Source of the DNA: CAXMPK01 sp964195405
GTDB lineage: Bacteria; Actinomycetota; Acidimicrobiia; Spongiisociales; ZC4RG35
Direction of reading: 5' to 3'
DNA: 12,436 nucleotides
Assembly (NCBI GenBank): GCA_964195405.1
Contig: CAXMPK010000151.1
Coordinates: 1 to 12,436, forward strand
The notes below the pieces were generated by a model that had not been told where the DNA came from, did no database searches, and saw only the letters and a list, made by a program, of their open reading frames with translations. Position 1 is the stretch's first letter. Every line of letters begins with the position of its first letter. Positions 1 through 7,215 of the stretch are shown in pieces. Both the position numbers and the translations under genes were made by a program.

Positions 1-1
1 G

Positions 2-2038
2 CCAGGTACGGATGACATCTACATCGGCGATGTCGGTTTGGGCGCCTGGGAAGAGTTGAACAGCCACCCCAATCCCACCCAGGTCGTCCGGAACTTTGGG
101 TGGCCCTGTTTCGAGGGCGGTTCCGGAGTTTCAAACAAGCAGCCCGGCTACAACGCTGCAGACCTGACCATCTGTGAGGACCTCTACCAATCCGGCCAGG
201 TGACACCTTCGCTGTTTGCCTACCGTCACGAGGACGACATATCCGGGTCGGACTCCTGCCCACCTGCCAATCCGGGTCCGGGGCAGGGAACCAGTTCGTC
301 GATCGCTGGTCTCGCCTTCTATGAGGGTGGCGGTTACCCCGGCACCTACGTCGGGGCGTTGTTCGGAGCGGACTACAGCCGCGACTGCATTTGGGTGATG
401 TACCCCGACGGTTCAGGGAACCCCGACCCCTCAACCGTCGAAGTGTTCCAGCATCAAGCCGCGAATCCTGTGGATCTCGAGGCTGGGCCGGGTGGCGACA
501 TTTTCTACGTCGCCATCAACTTCGGCGTGGCCGGTGAGATACATCGTCTCCGATTCGTGGGAGACAACACTCCGCCAACTGCTGCGATCGCCGCCGATCC
601 AATCTCCGGTGACGCCCCTCTCACGGTCGACTTTGACGGTTCCGGCTCGTCGGACCCCGACGACGATCCCCTGTCCTATGCCTGGGACTTCGACAACGAT
701 GGCCAGTTCGACGATGGGACTGGCCCCAATGTCCAGTGGACATTTGGTTCACCGGGCAGCCACACCGCACGGCTTCAAGTCACCGACCCCGGTGGCGAGT
801 CCGCGACCACCTCCGTGGGTATCCAGGCCTCCAACGCTCCCCCCACCGCGGTGATCGACTCTCCAGCTTCCGGGCTGCAATGGCGTGTCGGCGACACGAT
901 CAATTTCGCAGGCCATGCCAACGACCCGGATCAGGGTCAAATACCGGAAAGCTCACTCGACTGGCAACTCGTCTTACACCACTGCGAAGACGACGGGACC
1001 TGTCACTCCCACGCGATACAGACCTTCAATGGGGTGGACTCGGGAAGCTTCGACGCTCCGGACCACGAATACCCCACCTGGCTGGAGCTGGTACTAACTG
1101 CCACAGACCAATACGGGGCAGCCGATTCGACGTCTCTCAACCTGAACCCCAAGACCGTCGACCTAACATTCAAAACAGTCCCCATCGACCTCGATCTGGC
1201 GATCGCCGGCGAGACACAGACAAGTTCTTTCACTGAGACGGTGATCGTGAACTCCGTGTTCACCATCGGGGCACTATCACCGCAGGACTCTGGAGGAGAA
1301 ACCTGGTCTTTTGTCTCCTGGTCCGACGGCGGAGCCCAATCTCATGACATAACCGCACCCGACGGTGATCTCACTTACACCGCGACATTTGCCGTCGGTG
1401 GCGGTGGCGGTGGCGGTGGCGGTGGCGGCGGGGGCGGGGGCGGAGGAGGCACGCTGCCACCCCCTGAGGTCCCTGGGTTGGGTCTTCCCACATTTACCGA
1501 CATATCAGGCAACCTCCACCAGTCCAACATCGAGTTGATCGCCGCCGCCGATATCACAAATGGATGCAATCCACCTCAGAATGATCTCTTCTGTCCGGAT
1601 CGGCCAGTGACCAGAGCTGAGATGGCGGCTTTTGTGATCCGTGCACTGGGGCTTGCGGATCAGCTGAGTGATCACCAAGGAACCTTCTCCGACGTGCCGT
1701 CAGGGCAGTGGTACACGCCGTACATCGAGAAACTGGCTGAAATTGGGATCTCCGACGGCTACCCAGATGGCACCTACCGTCCAGATGCCCCAATCACCCG
1801 GGCCGAGATGGCAAAGTTTCTCTACGTGGCCTTTGGATCCGGCTCGGTCACATTGCCGATCGGGATATTCGTCGACGTCCCAACCGATGTCTGGTATGCC
1901 TTGGCCGTTGAGCAAATCTATGCCGACCAGATCACATTGGGATGCAGCACCGATCCGCTGAGCTATTGCCCACATGACGATGTGAATCGAGATGAGATGG
2001 CTTCGTTCATTGCTCGTGCTCTCGGTATTGCCGAGTAA
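2..2038 (+). CDS. Glucose/sorbosone dehydrogenase-type propeller end with PKD-like and SLH domains (5' partial)
   Basis: The reading frame is open from the window edge, so the N-terminus, any signal peptide and most of the propeller are missing. A TTG at 38 is internal: upstream codons continue the family motif, reading IYIGDVGLGAWEEL, typical of the last part of glucose/sorbosone dehydrogenase (GSDH) propellers, which are PQQ-dependent in characterised members. The propeller ends near nt 560. A PKD domain follows at about 566-825 (GDAPLTVDFDGSGSSDPD, then YAWDFDNDG). Next comes an Ig/PKD-like segment at 833-1390 with His/Cys-rich HHCEDDGTCHSHA, then 18 glycines (1397-1450). Three SLH repeats fill about 1484-2035, each with the (T/N)R(A/D)EMA core. 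SLH repeats normally anchor proteins to cell-wall polymers, so I infer a surface-attached sugar or aldose oxidoreductase. SLH1 and SLH3, but not SLH2, carry a Cys pair. Substrate and cofactor cannot be told from this fragment. The domain architecture is well supported; the enzymatic role is less so. Confidence 0.85.
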   Translation, partial: PGTDDIYIGDVGLGAWEELNSHPNPTQVVRNFGWPCFEGGSGVSNKQPGYNAADLTICEDLYQSGQVTPSLFAYRHEDDISGSDSCPPANPGPGQGTSSSIAGLAFYEGGGYPGTYVGALFGADYSRDCIWVMYPDGSGNPDPSTVEVFQHQAANPVDLEAGPGGDIFYVAINFGVAGEIHRLRFVGDNTPPTAAIAADPISGDAPLTVDFDGSGSSDPDDDPLSYAWDFDNDGQFDDGTGPNVQWTFGSPGSHTARLQVTDPGGESATTSVGIQASNAPPTAVIDSPASGLQWRVGDTINFAGHANDPDQGQIPESSLDWQLVLHHCEDDGTCHSHAIQTFNGVDSGSFDAPDHEYPTWLELVLTATDQYGAADSTSLNLNPKTVDLTFKTVPIDLDLAIAGETQTSSFTETVIVNSVFTIGALSPQDSGGETWSFVSWSDGGAQSHDITAPDGDLTYTATFAVGGGGGGGGGGGGGGGGGGTLPPPEVPGLGLPTFTDISGNLHQSNIELIAAADITNGCNPPQNDLFCPDRPVTRAEMAAFVIRALGLADQLSDHQGTFSDVPSGQWYTPYIEKLAEIGISDGYPDGTYRPDAPITRAEMAKFLYVAFGSGSVTLPIGIFVDVPTDVWYALAVEQIYADQITLGCSTDPLSYCPHDDVNRDEMASFIARALGIAE
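1397..1450 (+). repeat. Poly-glycine linker with a (GGTGGC)5 microsatellite
   Basis: Eighteen consecutive glycine codons separate the PKD-like part from the SLH repeats. The first ten codons alternate GGT and GGC, giving five perfect GGTGGC hexamers (1397-1426). The rest uses mixed GGC, GGG and GGA codons. The tract is a flexible linker at protein level and a simple-sequence repeat at DNA level. Gain or loss of hexamers would keep the frame. Confidence 0.9.
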
Positions 2039-2467
2039 GAACGGCAACAACCGGGGTGCCAGCTGCCATCCGCGCTATTCAGACGATCAGCACAAATGCT
2101 GCGAAGCTGTTCTTCTGTGTCGGCGAGACAGCAATGTGATTCGCTAGTCGAGCGGCGAGAAGAGAGGATTCACCTGGCTGGTTCTGGAGTGAGTAGTCAA
2201 CTCACGATGAACGGGGTATTCCGCCGGGTTTTCTGACAGGACTGGAGTTGAGCACGCTGCTGGACAGCATCCGAGTGCAGCCAGCGCCTGGCACCAATAG
2301 GTGATTTCACATGGTGGAACCCACCAACCGGAGCCACAGTGTCCATGATGAACCGAAGCTGGTGAACTCGCCGGATTCAGCTGGTGAGGGACGGGACGAG
2401 GGGCGAGCCTGCGCAGTTTGCATAAGCCTCAAAACGCAGACAACCACCATTGACCAGGGGCTCTAGC
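2039..2467. other. Long intergenic region with no confident gene
   Basis: This stretch of 429 bases lies between the SLH-protein stop and the 3' end of tRNA-Glu, so both flanking units end here. I see no convincing rho-independent terminator: small hairpins such as GTGAGT/ACTCAC (2189-2205) and CAGCA/TGCTG (2089-2102) have no following T-run on either strand. A stop-to-stop segment on the + strand (2197-2304) reads like the N-terminal part of DUF222/HNH proteins and may be a gene remnant. A 51-codon ORF (2311-2466, +) has an AGGTG 7 nt before its ATG, but nothing else supports it. Confidence 0.6.
2197..2304 (+). pseudogene. Possible remnant of a DUF222/HNH-type (13E12-like) protein
   Basis: Between stops at 2194-2196 and 2302-2304 this frame encodes 35 residues including GIPPGFLTGLELSTLLDSI. 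That resembles the common N-terminal pattern of actinobacterial DUF222/HNH-endonuclease proteins (Pro-Gly, a few residues, Glu-Leu, Leu-Leu, Ile, then a Gly-x-x-Arg). There is no start codon in a usable context and no continuation after the stop. It is either a decayed fragment or chance. The similarity is from memory of the family and is weak. Confidence 0.2.
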
Positions 2468-2543
2468 TGGCAGTCCCGACCGGGTTCGAACCGGCGTTTC
2501 CGGCTTGAAAGGCCGGCGTCCTAGACCACTGGACGACGGGACC
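2468..2543 (-). tRNA. tRNA-Glu (anticodon UUC)
   Basis: The minus strand folds into a complete 76-nt cloverleaf. The acceptor stem is GGTCCCG/CGGGACT, with a G-U first pair. The D stem is GTCC/GGAC, the anticodon stem CCGGC/GCCGG around the loop CTTTCAA (anticodon TTC), and the T arm GCCGG-TTCGAAC-CCGGT. The discriminator is G and the 3' CCA is encoded at 2468-2470. Anticodon UUC reads GAA and GAG. It lies 33 nt downstream of gltX on the same strand, so the tRNA may be processed from the end of the gltX transcript. Confidence 0.95.
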
Positions 2544-2576
2544 ATGAACTATCAAATGGTACGCCCCTGGGTAGGT

Positions 2577-3998
2577 TCAGCCCAACTCTTCGCGTGCTCG
2601 TTCGATGCGAGCCAAGGTGGGGATGCGACCCAGCGCCGCCAGCGACTCAAACAACGGCGGGCTCACCGACGATCCGGTCACTGCTATCCGAAGCGGTTGG
2701 AACGTTTTCCCGGCGCCAATTCCGAGCTTTTCGGGCAAAGAGCGAAGGGCAGTCTCGATCGACTCTGCGTTCCAATGTTCCACCCCCCTCAACACTGCCA
2801 GACCGCCGTCGAGAACGTCGGCAACGCCATCTTTGGTCATCACCTTGTTCCACGACTTCTTGTCGTACTCATCAACGTCGTTGAACAGGAACACTGCCTG
2901 CTCCCCTGCCCCAGGCAAAAGCTTGGTCCGTTCCTGCACCAGGGTTGAAATTTCCTCGAATCGCTCCCACTCGTCGTCCGACAACGTGCGACCTACTGCT
3001 GTCTCGACGTGGGGTCGGACCATCTCATTGAAAGAGGCCGGATCCAACGCTCTTATGTACTCGCCGTTCATCCAAGACAGCTTTTCGGGGTCGAAGGCGG
3101 CCGGATTCTTGTTGACATCATCGAGATCAAAGACTTCCACCGCCTCATCTCTATTGAACATCGTGGTCTCAGAATCAGGCGACCATCCGAGGATGGCCAG
3201 GTAGTTGAAGACTGCATCCGAAAGGAAGCCCCGATCCCGATAGTCACTCAACGCAGTGGCCCCGTGCCGTTTGGAGAGCTTCTTTCCGTCTGTGCCAAAA
3301 AGAAGCGGAAGATGGGCATAGGTCGGTTCGTCATGGCCCATCGCCCTGGTCAGGAGGATGTGTTTTGGCGTTGATGGAAGGAGGTCCTCACCCCGAGCGA
3401 CATGGCTGATCGCATAGTCAACATCGTCGACTGTGGATGCCAGGTGATAGGTAGGCGTCCCGCTGCTTCTCAGAATCACGAAGTCGTCGATGTCCTGGGG
3501 CTCAAAGCTGACTGTGCCTCGCACCATGTCGACAAAGACCACCGGATCATCCTGAGGAATTGACAGTCGGATCACTCCCGAATTCGCTACGTCTTGGGGA
3601 CGTCGGATGTAGTGGCCTGGGTGTTTGCCCTCCTTCTGGGCCTTCTGACGCAGTGATTCCAACTCTTCAGTTGAACGATCGTCGTAGTAGGCGGCACCCA
3701 AGGCCACCAACGAGTGCGCCACTTCTTGATAACGCTCCAACCGATCGGATTGACGGTAGGTTCCGTGTGGACCGCCCACACCAACGCCTTCATCCCAATC
3801 GAGACCAAGCCAACGCAGGGACCCGATGATCTCATCCTCAAACTCTTGGGTGGATCGCTCTCGATCAGTGTCGTCCACGCGGAGGATGAAGGTGCCGCCG
3901 GTATGTCGTGCATACAGCCAATTGAATAGAGCGGCTCGCGCAGTGCCGACATGGAGTGTCCCGGTCGGGGACGGAGCCATTCGAACTCGGACACTCAC
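2577..3998 (-). CDS. gltX: Glutamyl-tRNA synthetase
   Basis: This 473-residue protein has the length and motifs of bacterial class I GluRS, the cytosolic enzyme that charges tRNA-Glu with glutamate using ATP. The HIGH-type motif is PSPTGTLHVG (residues 9-18), with the glutamate-recognition segment LRVDDTDRER following at 39-48. The KMSKS-type motif is KKLSKRHG (239-246). The C-terminal third matches the anticodon-binding helical cage. Insert cysteines that bind zinc in E. coli GluRS are absent. The start is GTG at 3996-3998, within a GTGA overlap with the upstream FAH-family stop, and gives the usual spacing to the HIGH motif. The cognate tRNA-Glu follows 33 nt downstream. In actinobacteria the product may be discriminating or may also charge tRNA-Gln; this was not resolved. 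Confidence 0.97.
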   Translation of the reverse strand: MSVRVRMAPSPTGTLHVGTARAALFNWLYARHTGGTFILRVDDTDRERSTQEFEDEIIGSLRWLGLDWDEGVGVGGPHGTYRQSDRLERYQEVAHSLVALGAAYYDDRSTEELESLRQKAQKEGKHPGHYIRRPQDVANSGVIRLSIPQDDPVVFVDMVRGTVSFEPQDIDDFVILRSSGTPTYHLASTVDDVDYAISHVARGEDLLPSTPKHILLTRAMGHDEPTYAHLPLLFGTDGKKLSKRHGATALSDYRDRGFLSDAVFNYLAILGWSPDSETTMFNRDEAVEVFDLDDVNKNPAAFDPEKLSWMNGEYIRALDPASFNEMVRPHVETAVGRTLSDDEWERFEEISTLVQERTKLLPGAGEQAVFLFNDVDEYDKKSWNKVMTKDGVADVLDGGLAVLRGVEHWNAESIETALRSLPEKLGIGAGKTFQPLRIAVTGSSVSPPLFESLAALGRIPTLARIERAREELG

Positions 3999-4756
3999 GG
4001 TGCGGCGACCCGGTTGATCAGTGAACCGATGCCGTCGACCTCAATCTCCATCACATCGCCTGGCTCCACCGGACCGACACCAGAGGGTGTGCCCATGAGA
4101 ATCACGTCACCGGGGAGAAGTGTGGTGAACGCGGTGATGTGCTCCAGAACCTCGGCGACTCCAAACACCATGTCGGACGTGAATCCGACCTGACGAACTT
4201 CATTGTTGACCTTGGCGATCACCGCGAGACGCTCCAGAGGGTCCAACTCGGTTTCGATCGCCGGGCCAAGCGGGCAGAAAGTGTCAAAACCCTTGGCCCG
4301 GGTCCATTGTCCATCGGTCCGCTGGAGGTCTCGCGCCGTGACATCGTTGGCCGCGGTGTACCCAAAAATGTATTGAGAGGCGTCCTCAGCTTTGATGTTT
4401 CTCGCAGGTTTGCTGATCACAACCGCCAACTCCGCCTCGTGATGAACTTCCTTGCTTTGGCTCGGATAAATGACCGGCTGGTTCTGTCCGATGACCGAGG
4501 TCGCCGGTTTCATGAAGATCAGCGGCTCATCGGTCAGATCCACACCCATCTCCTCAGCATGTTCTTCGTAGTTCTGACCCACGCAGAGGACTTTCGTGGG
4601 CAGTACTGGGGCCAGAAGTTTGACGTTTGGCCATGGAACAACTGTTTCCGTGGGTTCCCAAGCAACAAAAGGCGAGCCGTTGTAGACCAAAACACCTTCG
4701 GCGTCGGCAATCCCATAGGCGATGTCATCGCCGGCCTTGATTCGGACGATTTTCAT
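3995..4756 (-). CDS. Fumarylacetoacetate hydrolase (FAH) family protein
   Basis: This 253-residue protein matches the FAH fold of Mg-dependent hydrolases, isomerases and decarboxylases acting on acylpyruvate-like compounds. A short N-terminal region (1-50) precedes the catalytic core, which starts at KVLCVGQNYEEHAEEMG (55-71). Likely metal ligands are Glu107 and Glu109 in HHEAEL and Asp138 in NDVTARDLQ. The TPSG segment near the C-terminus is also typical. It could be annotated as 2-hydroxyhepta-2,4-diene-1,7-dioate isomerase, acylpyruvase or oxaloacetate decarboxylase, but the sequence cannot pick the substrate. It starts at ATG 4754-4756, 24 nt after the upstream unknown gene, and its TGA overlaps the gltX GTG start by 4 nt. 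I recall the same FAH-gltX order in Mycobacterium tuberculosis (Rv2993c-Rv2992c). Confidence 0.92.
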   Translation of the reverse strand: MKIVRIKAGDDIAYGIADAEGVLVYNGSPFVAWEPTETVVPWPNVKLLAPVLPTKVLCVGQNYEEHAEEMGVDLTDEPLIFMKPATSVIGQNQPVIYPSQSKEVHHEAELAVVISKPARNIKAEDASQYIFGYTAANDVTARDLQRTDGQWTRAKGFDTFCPLGPAIETELDPLERLAVIAKVNNEVRQVGFTSDMVFGVAEVLEHITAFTTLLPGDVILMGTPSGVGPVEPGDVMEIEVDGIGSLINRVAAP

Positions 4757-4780
4757 TGAGGCGAAAACGCTACCGGATCG

Positions 4781-5266
4781 TCAGACCTTTTCGGAAAGTC
4801 GGAGCGCATAACGGATCTGCTCCGGCTTGGCTGCAATTAGATCGCGGTCAACATCTGCAACCGCACTCGCCCCCGGCCGCCGGTCATGTGCAGCCGCCAG
4901 CAACCACCGTTCCCGACGCTCGACAATCGTTGGAGACGCGTCTTCGCCATATCCACAGAGCACGAGGGCGGCGTCGACGTCTTCTGGGACGGCTCCCCTC
5001 CCGTGTGCTGCCGCGCGTGCCTGAACCAGGCCAAGCACGACCGACCGAAGAGCGGGGTCGGTGCTTGGCAACTCGACTTGGGCGACGACTTTCATTGCCC
5101 AACCGTGGTCAGGGCCGGCCGAGCCGAAACGGCCACCAGACGGGACATCAGCCGGATCGGAGAGAATGCCGGGTTTTCCAGCCCGCCATTTCACCGGCGG
5201 CCCTGACTCCAGCTTGGCTAAAGGCTCATTGGCTTCAGTGGTTTCAACGTTCGGCTGTTGGGCCAT
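4781..5266 (-). CDS. Conserved-looking protein of unknown function in the ilvE-gltX cluster
   Basis: I do not recognise a named family in this 161-residue protein. Residues 1-40 look disordered and polar. A glycine-rich motif GRFGSAGPDHGWAMKVV (45-61) looks like the most constrained part. Residues 70-160 are alanine-rich and probably helical, with CGYGEDASP near the middle (104-112) and one cysteine (Cys104). There is no signal peptide, membrane segment or metal-binding cluster. It is very likely real: its ATG overlaps the ilvE stop (TGATG) and it is followed after 24 nt by the FAH-family gene, all on one strand. Its place in this cluster suggests a small cytosolic role tied to amino-acid or glutamate metabolism, but that is only positional inference. 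Confidence 0.8.
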   Translation of the reverse strand: MAQQPNVETTEANEPLAKLESGPPVKWRAGKPGILSDPADVPSGGRFGSAGPDHGWAMKVVAQVELPSTDPALRSVVLGLVQARAAAHGRGAVPEDVDAALVLCGYGEDASPTIVERRERWLLAAAHDRRPGASAVADVDRDLIAAKPEQIRYALRLSEKV

Positions 5267-6180
5267 CAGACGAACTTGAGCCAGTTCCTGTAATCGTCGA
5301 GCTTGCCGTTGACCACGGCAGCAAACAGGTCCTGGGCCTTGCGTGTCAGCGGTCCGGGATGGCCAGGTCCGACGACGCGACCGTCGATCTCCCTGATTGG
5401 AGTCACCTCGGCGGCAGTCCCGGTAACAAACACTTCTTCGGCCGTATAGAGACTGCCTCGGGCAAGCTCGGTCTCCACAACTTCGACGCCATCGTGACGA
5501 AGCAACTCGATCACGGAATTTCTGGTGATTCCCTCGAGAATTCCCGCCGAAACCGGCGGTGTGTAGACGACGTCACCACTGACGGTGAAGATGTTCATGC
5601 CGCTTCCTTCGGACACAGACCCGGTGTCGTTGAGCATGATCGCCTCGTCGAACCCCGCCCGCATTGCCTCCTGTTTGGCGAGCATCGAGTTGAGGTACCC
5701 GCCGGCACCCTTCGCCGTCGGGATCAAGGAGTTGTGGTTGATACGACGCCAGCTGGACACCATGGCGGTGATCCCGTTCTGAACCCCCTCCTCGCCGAGA
5801 TAGGACCCCAAGCTGAATGCGGCCATCATCGTGTGAACGATGTTTCCGTGAGGAGCCGGGCCGATCGATCCAGTGCCGTAGAAGACCAACGGGCGCACGT
5901 ACGCGGATTCGAGTTCGGTCTTCTTCAACAAGTCCAGTGTCGCCTGATCGAGTTGATCAGCTGTGTAAGACATCGGGATGCTGTAGGCCCGTGCCGACGC
6001 CTCTAGACGCACCATGTGCTCGTGAAGTCTGAATACTGCCGTACCCTCGGGTGTGTTGTAGGCACGGATGCCCTCAAAAACAGCTGTGCCGTAATGAAGA
6101 GCGTGGGTTAGGAAGTGGACGTTGGCTTCGTCCCAGGGGACCAATTCGCCGTCGGCCCAGATATGTGAAGACGGTTCCAT
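5266..6180 (-). CDS. ilvE: Branched-chain amino acid aminotransferase
   Basis: This 304-residue class IV PLP-dependent aminotransferase moves an amino group between glutamate and branched-chain 2-oxo acids, the last step of Leu, Ile and Val synthesis. Family signatures are IWADGELVPWDEANVHFLTH (7-26), HYGTAVFEGIRAY (29-41) and SAYVRPLVFYG (92-102). The PLP lysine is Lys157 in PTAKGAGGYLNSMLAKQEA. The class IV signature is SEGSGMNIFTV (190-200) with GILEGITRNSVIELL further on. ATG at 6178-6180 gives a full-length protein; a TANNNT -10 box ends 6 nt before it, so the mRNA is probably leaderless. It is the first gene of the cluster leading to gltX and overlaps the next start by one base. D-amino-acid transaminase or ADC lyase are less likely, given the IlvE-type N-terminus. 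Confidence 0.95.
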   Translation of the reverse strand: MEPSSHIWADGELVPWDEANVHFLTHALHYGTAVFEGIRAYNTPEGTAVFRLHEHMVRLEASARAYSIPMSYTADQLDQATLDLLKKTELESAYVRPLVFYGTGSIGPAPHGNIVHTMMAAFSLGSYLGEEGVQNGITAMVSSWRRINHNSLIPTAKGAGGYLNSMLAKQEAMRAGFDEAIMLNDTGSVSEGSGMNIFTVSGDVVYTPPVSAGILEGITRNSVIELLRHDGVEVVETELARGSLYTAEEVFVTGTAAEVTPIREIDGRVVGPGHPGPLTRKAQDLFAAVVNGKLDDYRNWLKFV

Positions 6181-6186
6181 CCCCAG

Positions 6187-6192
6187 AGGCTA
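6187..6192 (-). promoter_or_regulatory. Predicted -10 box of a leaderless ilvE promoter
   Basis: On the minus strand TAGCCT is followed by 6 nt (CTGGGG) and the ilvE ATG. Transcription would begin at or next to the start codon. The preceding bases (GTA) also make TATAGC, an alternative hexamer. No good -35 hexamer is seen at 16-19 nt, and no canonical Shine-Dalgarno sequence. Predicted from geometry only. Confidence 0.4.
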
Positions 6193-6255
6193 TACGGATT
6201 GACTCCCACCGGAAACTCCTGCAACTGCGTGTGCGATTGCGCGCACATCTATGCG

Positions 6256-6261
6256 TAGGCT
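6256..6261 (+). promoter_or_regulatory. Predicted -10 box of a leaderless pgpA promoter
   Basis: TAGGCT is followed by 6 nt (CGCCCG) and the pgpA ATG at 6268. This is the same geometry as at ilvE, read in the opposite direction from the shared 87-nt divergent intergenic region. No Shine-Dalgarno sequence precedes the ATG, which agrees with leaderless translation. The -35 is not clear. Confidence 0.4.
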
Positions 6262-6267
6262 CGCCCG

Positions 6268-6747
6268 ATGTCTCACGCTACGCCCAGCGCAGCATCTCGC
6301 ATCCTCGCCTCATGGTTTGGCACTGGGCTGATTCTGGGGAAACTCCGCGGCAGTGACTGGGGCTCGGGCACCGTAGCCGCCTTCTTCACATTCCCGCTGG
6401 CCTTCTGGGTTGGGTCGACCTGGGGATGGCAAGCTCAAATCGCCGGCGCTGCGATCCTCTTTTTCCTCGGCGTATTGGCGACCTCGAAATTCACTGAAGA
6501 TGAGGGGGACGCCGGCTGGATGGTGATTGACGAGGCGACGGGCACTTTTGTGGCAATGGTCGGACTCACATTCGGACCCGCGATAGTGGCGTGGCTCATG
6601 TTCCGGGCTGCCGACATCTATAAGAATCCGTTCCCTGGAGTGGCACAGGCCGAGAGGCTCCCCGGTGCGTGGGGAGTGATGACCGATGACCTGGTCGCTG
6701 GGATTTACGGTCTGATAGTTGGACATATCGTCCAAGCATTGGTTTAG
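6268..6747 (+). CDS. pgpA: Phosphatidylglycerophosphatase A
   Basis: This 159-residue membrane protein matches the PgpA family, which dephosphorylates phosphatidylglycerophosphate to phosphatidylglycerol. Visible family blocks are GSGTVAAFFTFPLAF (32-46), the acidic catalytic-type motif DAGWMVIDEATG (81-92) and ERLPGAWGVMTDDLVAGIYG (129-148). Hydrophobic segments at about 34-50, 55-72, 93-112 and 140-158 fit a multi-pass inner-membrane enzyme. The start is ATG 6268, 6 nt after a TANNNT box, with no Shine-Dalgarno sequence. It diverges from ilvE and its stop is 8 nt before the universal stress protein start, suggesting cotranscription. The motifs make the family call firm; activity is inferred. 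Confidence 0.9.
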   Translation: MSHATPSAASRILASWFGTGLILGKLRGSDWGSGTVAAFFTFPLAFWVGSTWGWQAQIAGAAILFFLGVLATSKFTEDEGDAGWMVIDEATGTFVAMVGLTFGPAIVAWLMFRAADIYKNPFPGVAQAERLPGAWGVMTDDLVAGIYGLIVGHIVQALV

Positions 6748-6755
6748 ATGGACAC

Positions 6756-7196
6756 ATGGACTGGAACCTCAAAAAGATTGTGGCTGGAATCGACGGCTCC
6801 GACGGCAGCGATCGCGCAGCTGAGCATGGTGCGGCGATCGCCCGTCATTGGAAGGCCACCCTCCTTTTAGTCACGGTGGTTCGCACCCCGGAGGGCTGGT
6901 GGGGCATTGGTGGCGCGCCCCCAACACCTGAAGCTCTCTCAGCCGCAATCGTCGAGGGCCAGCAAAAGGTCCTGGGCGACATCGAGGCCCATTTGAATCT
7001 CGAGGGTGTCGATTACGAGACTGTCGAAGAACTCGGAGACCCGGTGAGCAGGCTCCTGGCAGTAGTCGAGATCAACGAGGCCGACCTCTTGGTGATCGGG
7101 CGTCGCGGCGCCGGCTTGGCCGAACGAGTGGTTTTGGGGTCGACGGCAGATCGATTGACCCACCTGGCCTCCTGCCCGGTGCTTGTGGTCCCCTAG
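6756..7196 (+). CDS. Universal stress protein (UspA family), ATP-binding type
   Basis: This single-domain 146-residue USP is of usual length. It begins with the first strand KKIVAGIDGSDGSDRA (6-21), whose Asp13 is the expected nucleotide-contact residue. It contains the ATP-binding pattern G-x2-G-x9-G-S as G115, G118, G128 and S129 in GRRGAGLAERVVLGSTADRL. It ends with the family strand CPVLVVP. Such proteins are cytosolic, often dimeric, and linked to starvation or hypoxia responses; the target is unknown. The start is ATG 6756, 8 nt after the pgpA stop, with only a weak purine stretch (AGATGGA) before it. It converges on the DUF427 gene with 19 nt between stops and no visible terminator hairpin. 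Confidence 0.93.
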   Translation: MDWNLKKIVAGIDGSDGSDRAAEHGAAIARHWKATLLLVTVVRTPEGWWGIGGAPPTPEALSAAIVEGQQKVLGDIEAHLNLEGVDYETVEELGDPVSRLLAVVEINEADLLVIGRRGAGLAERVVLGSTADRLTHLASCPVLVVP

Positions 7197-7215
7197 ACGG
7201 ACCAGTGACGAACCA

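Noticed and set aside
1375..1569. A minus-strand frame encoding a run of prolines.
   Set aside because: It is the reverse complement of the poly-glycine linker in the SLH protein and has no independent support.
2189..2205. Inverted repeat GTGAGT-AGTCA-ACTCAC as a possible terminator or operator.
   Set aside because: The stem is only 6 bp with no T-run on either side, and it is not near a gene start. Such short repeats occur often by chance.
2311..2466. A 51-codon + strand ORF starting with ATG, with AGGTG 7 nt upstream, ending next to the tRNA 3' end.
   Set aside because: The residue composition is unstructured and matches nothing I know. One plausible ribosome site is expected by chance in a region this size.
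3608..3704. Absence of zinc-binding cysteines in GltX as an anomaly.
   Set aside because: Many bacterial GluRS enzymes lack the zinc site, and all catalytic motifs are present, so this is ordinary variation.
4756..6006. A 416-codon open frame on the + strand opposite ilvE and the unknown gene.
   Set aside because: It lies antisense to well-supported genes, is rich in Arg, His and Pro in no domain-like pattern, and has no family motif. It is a by-product of high GC in the real genes.
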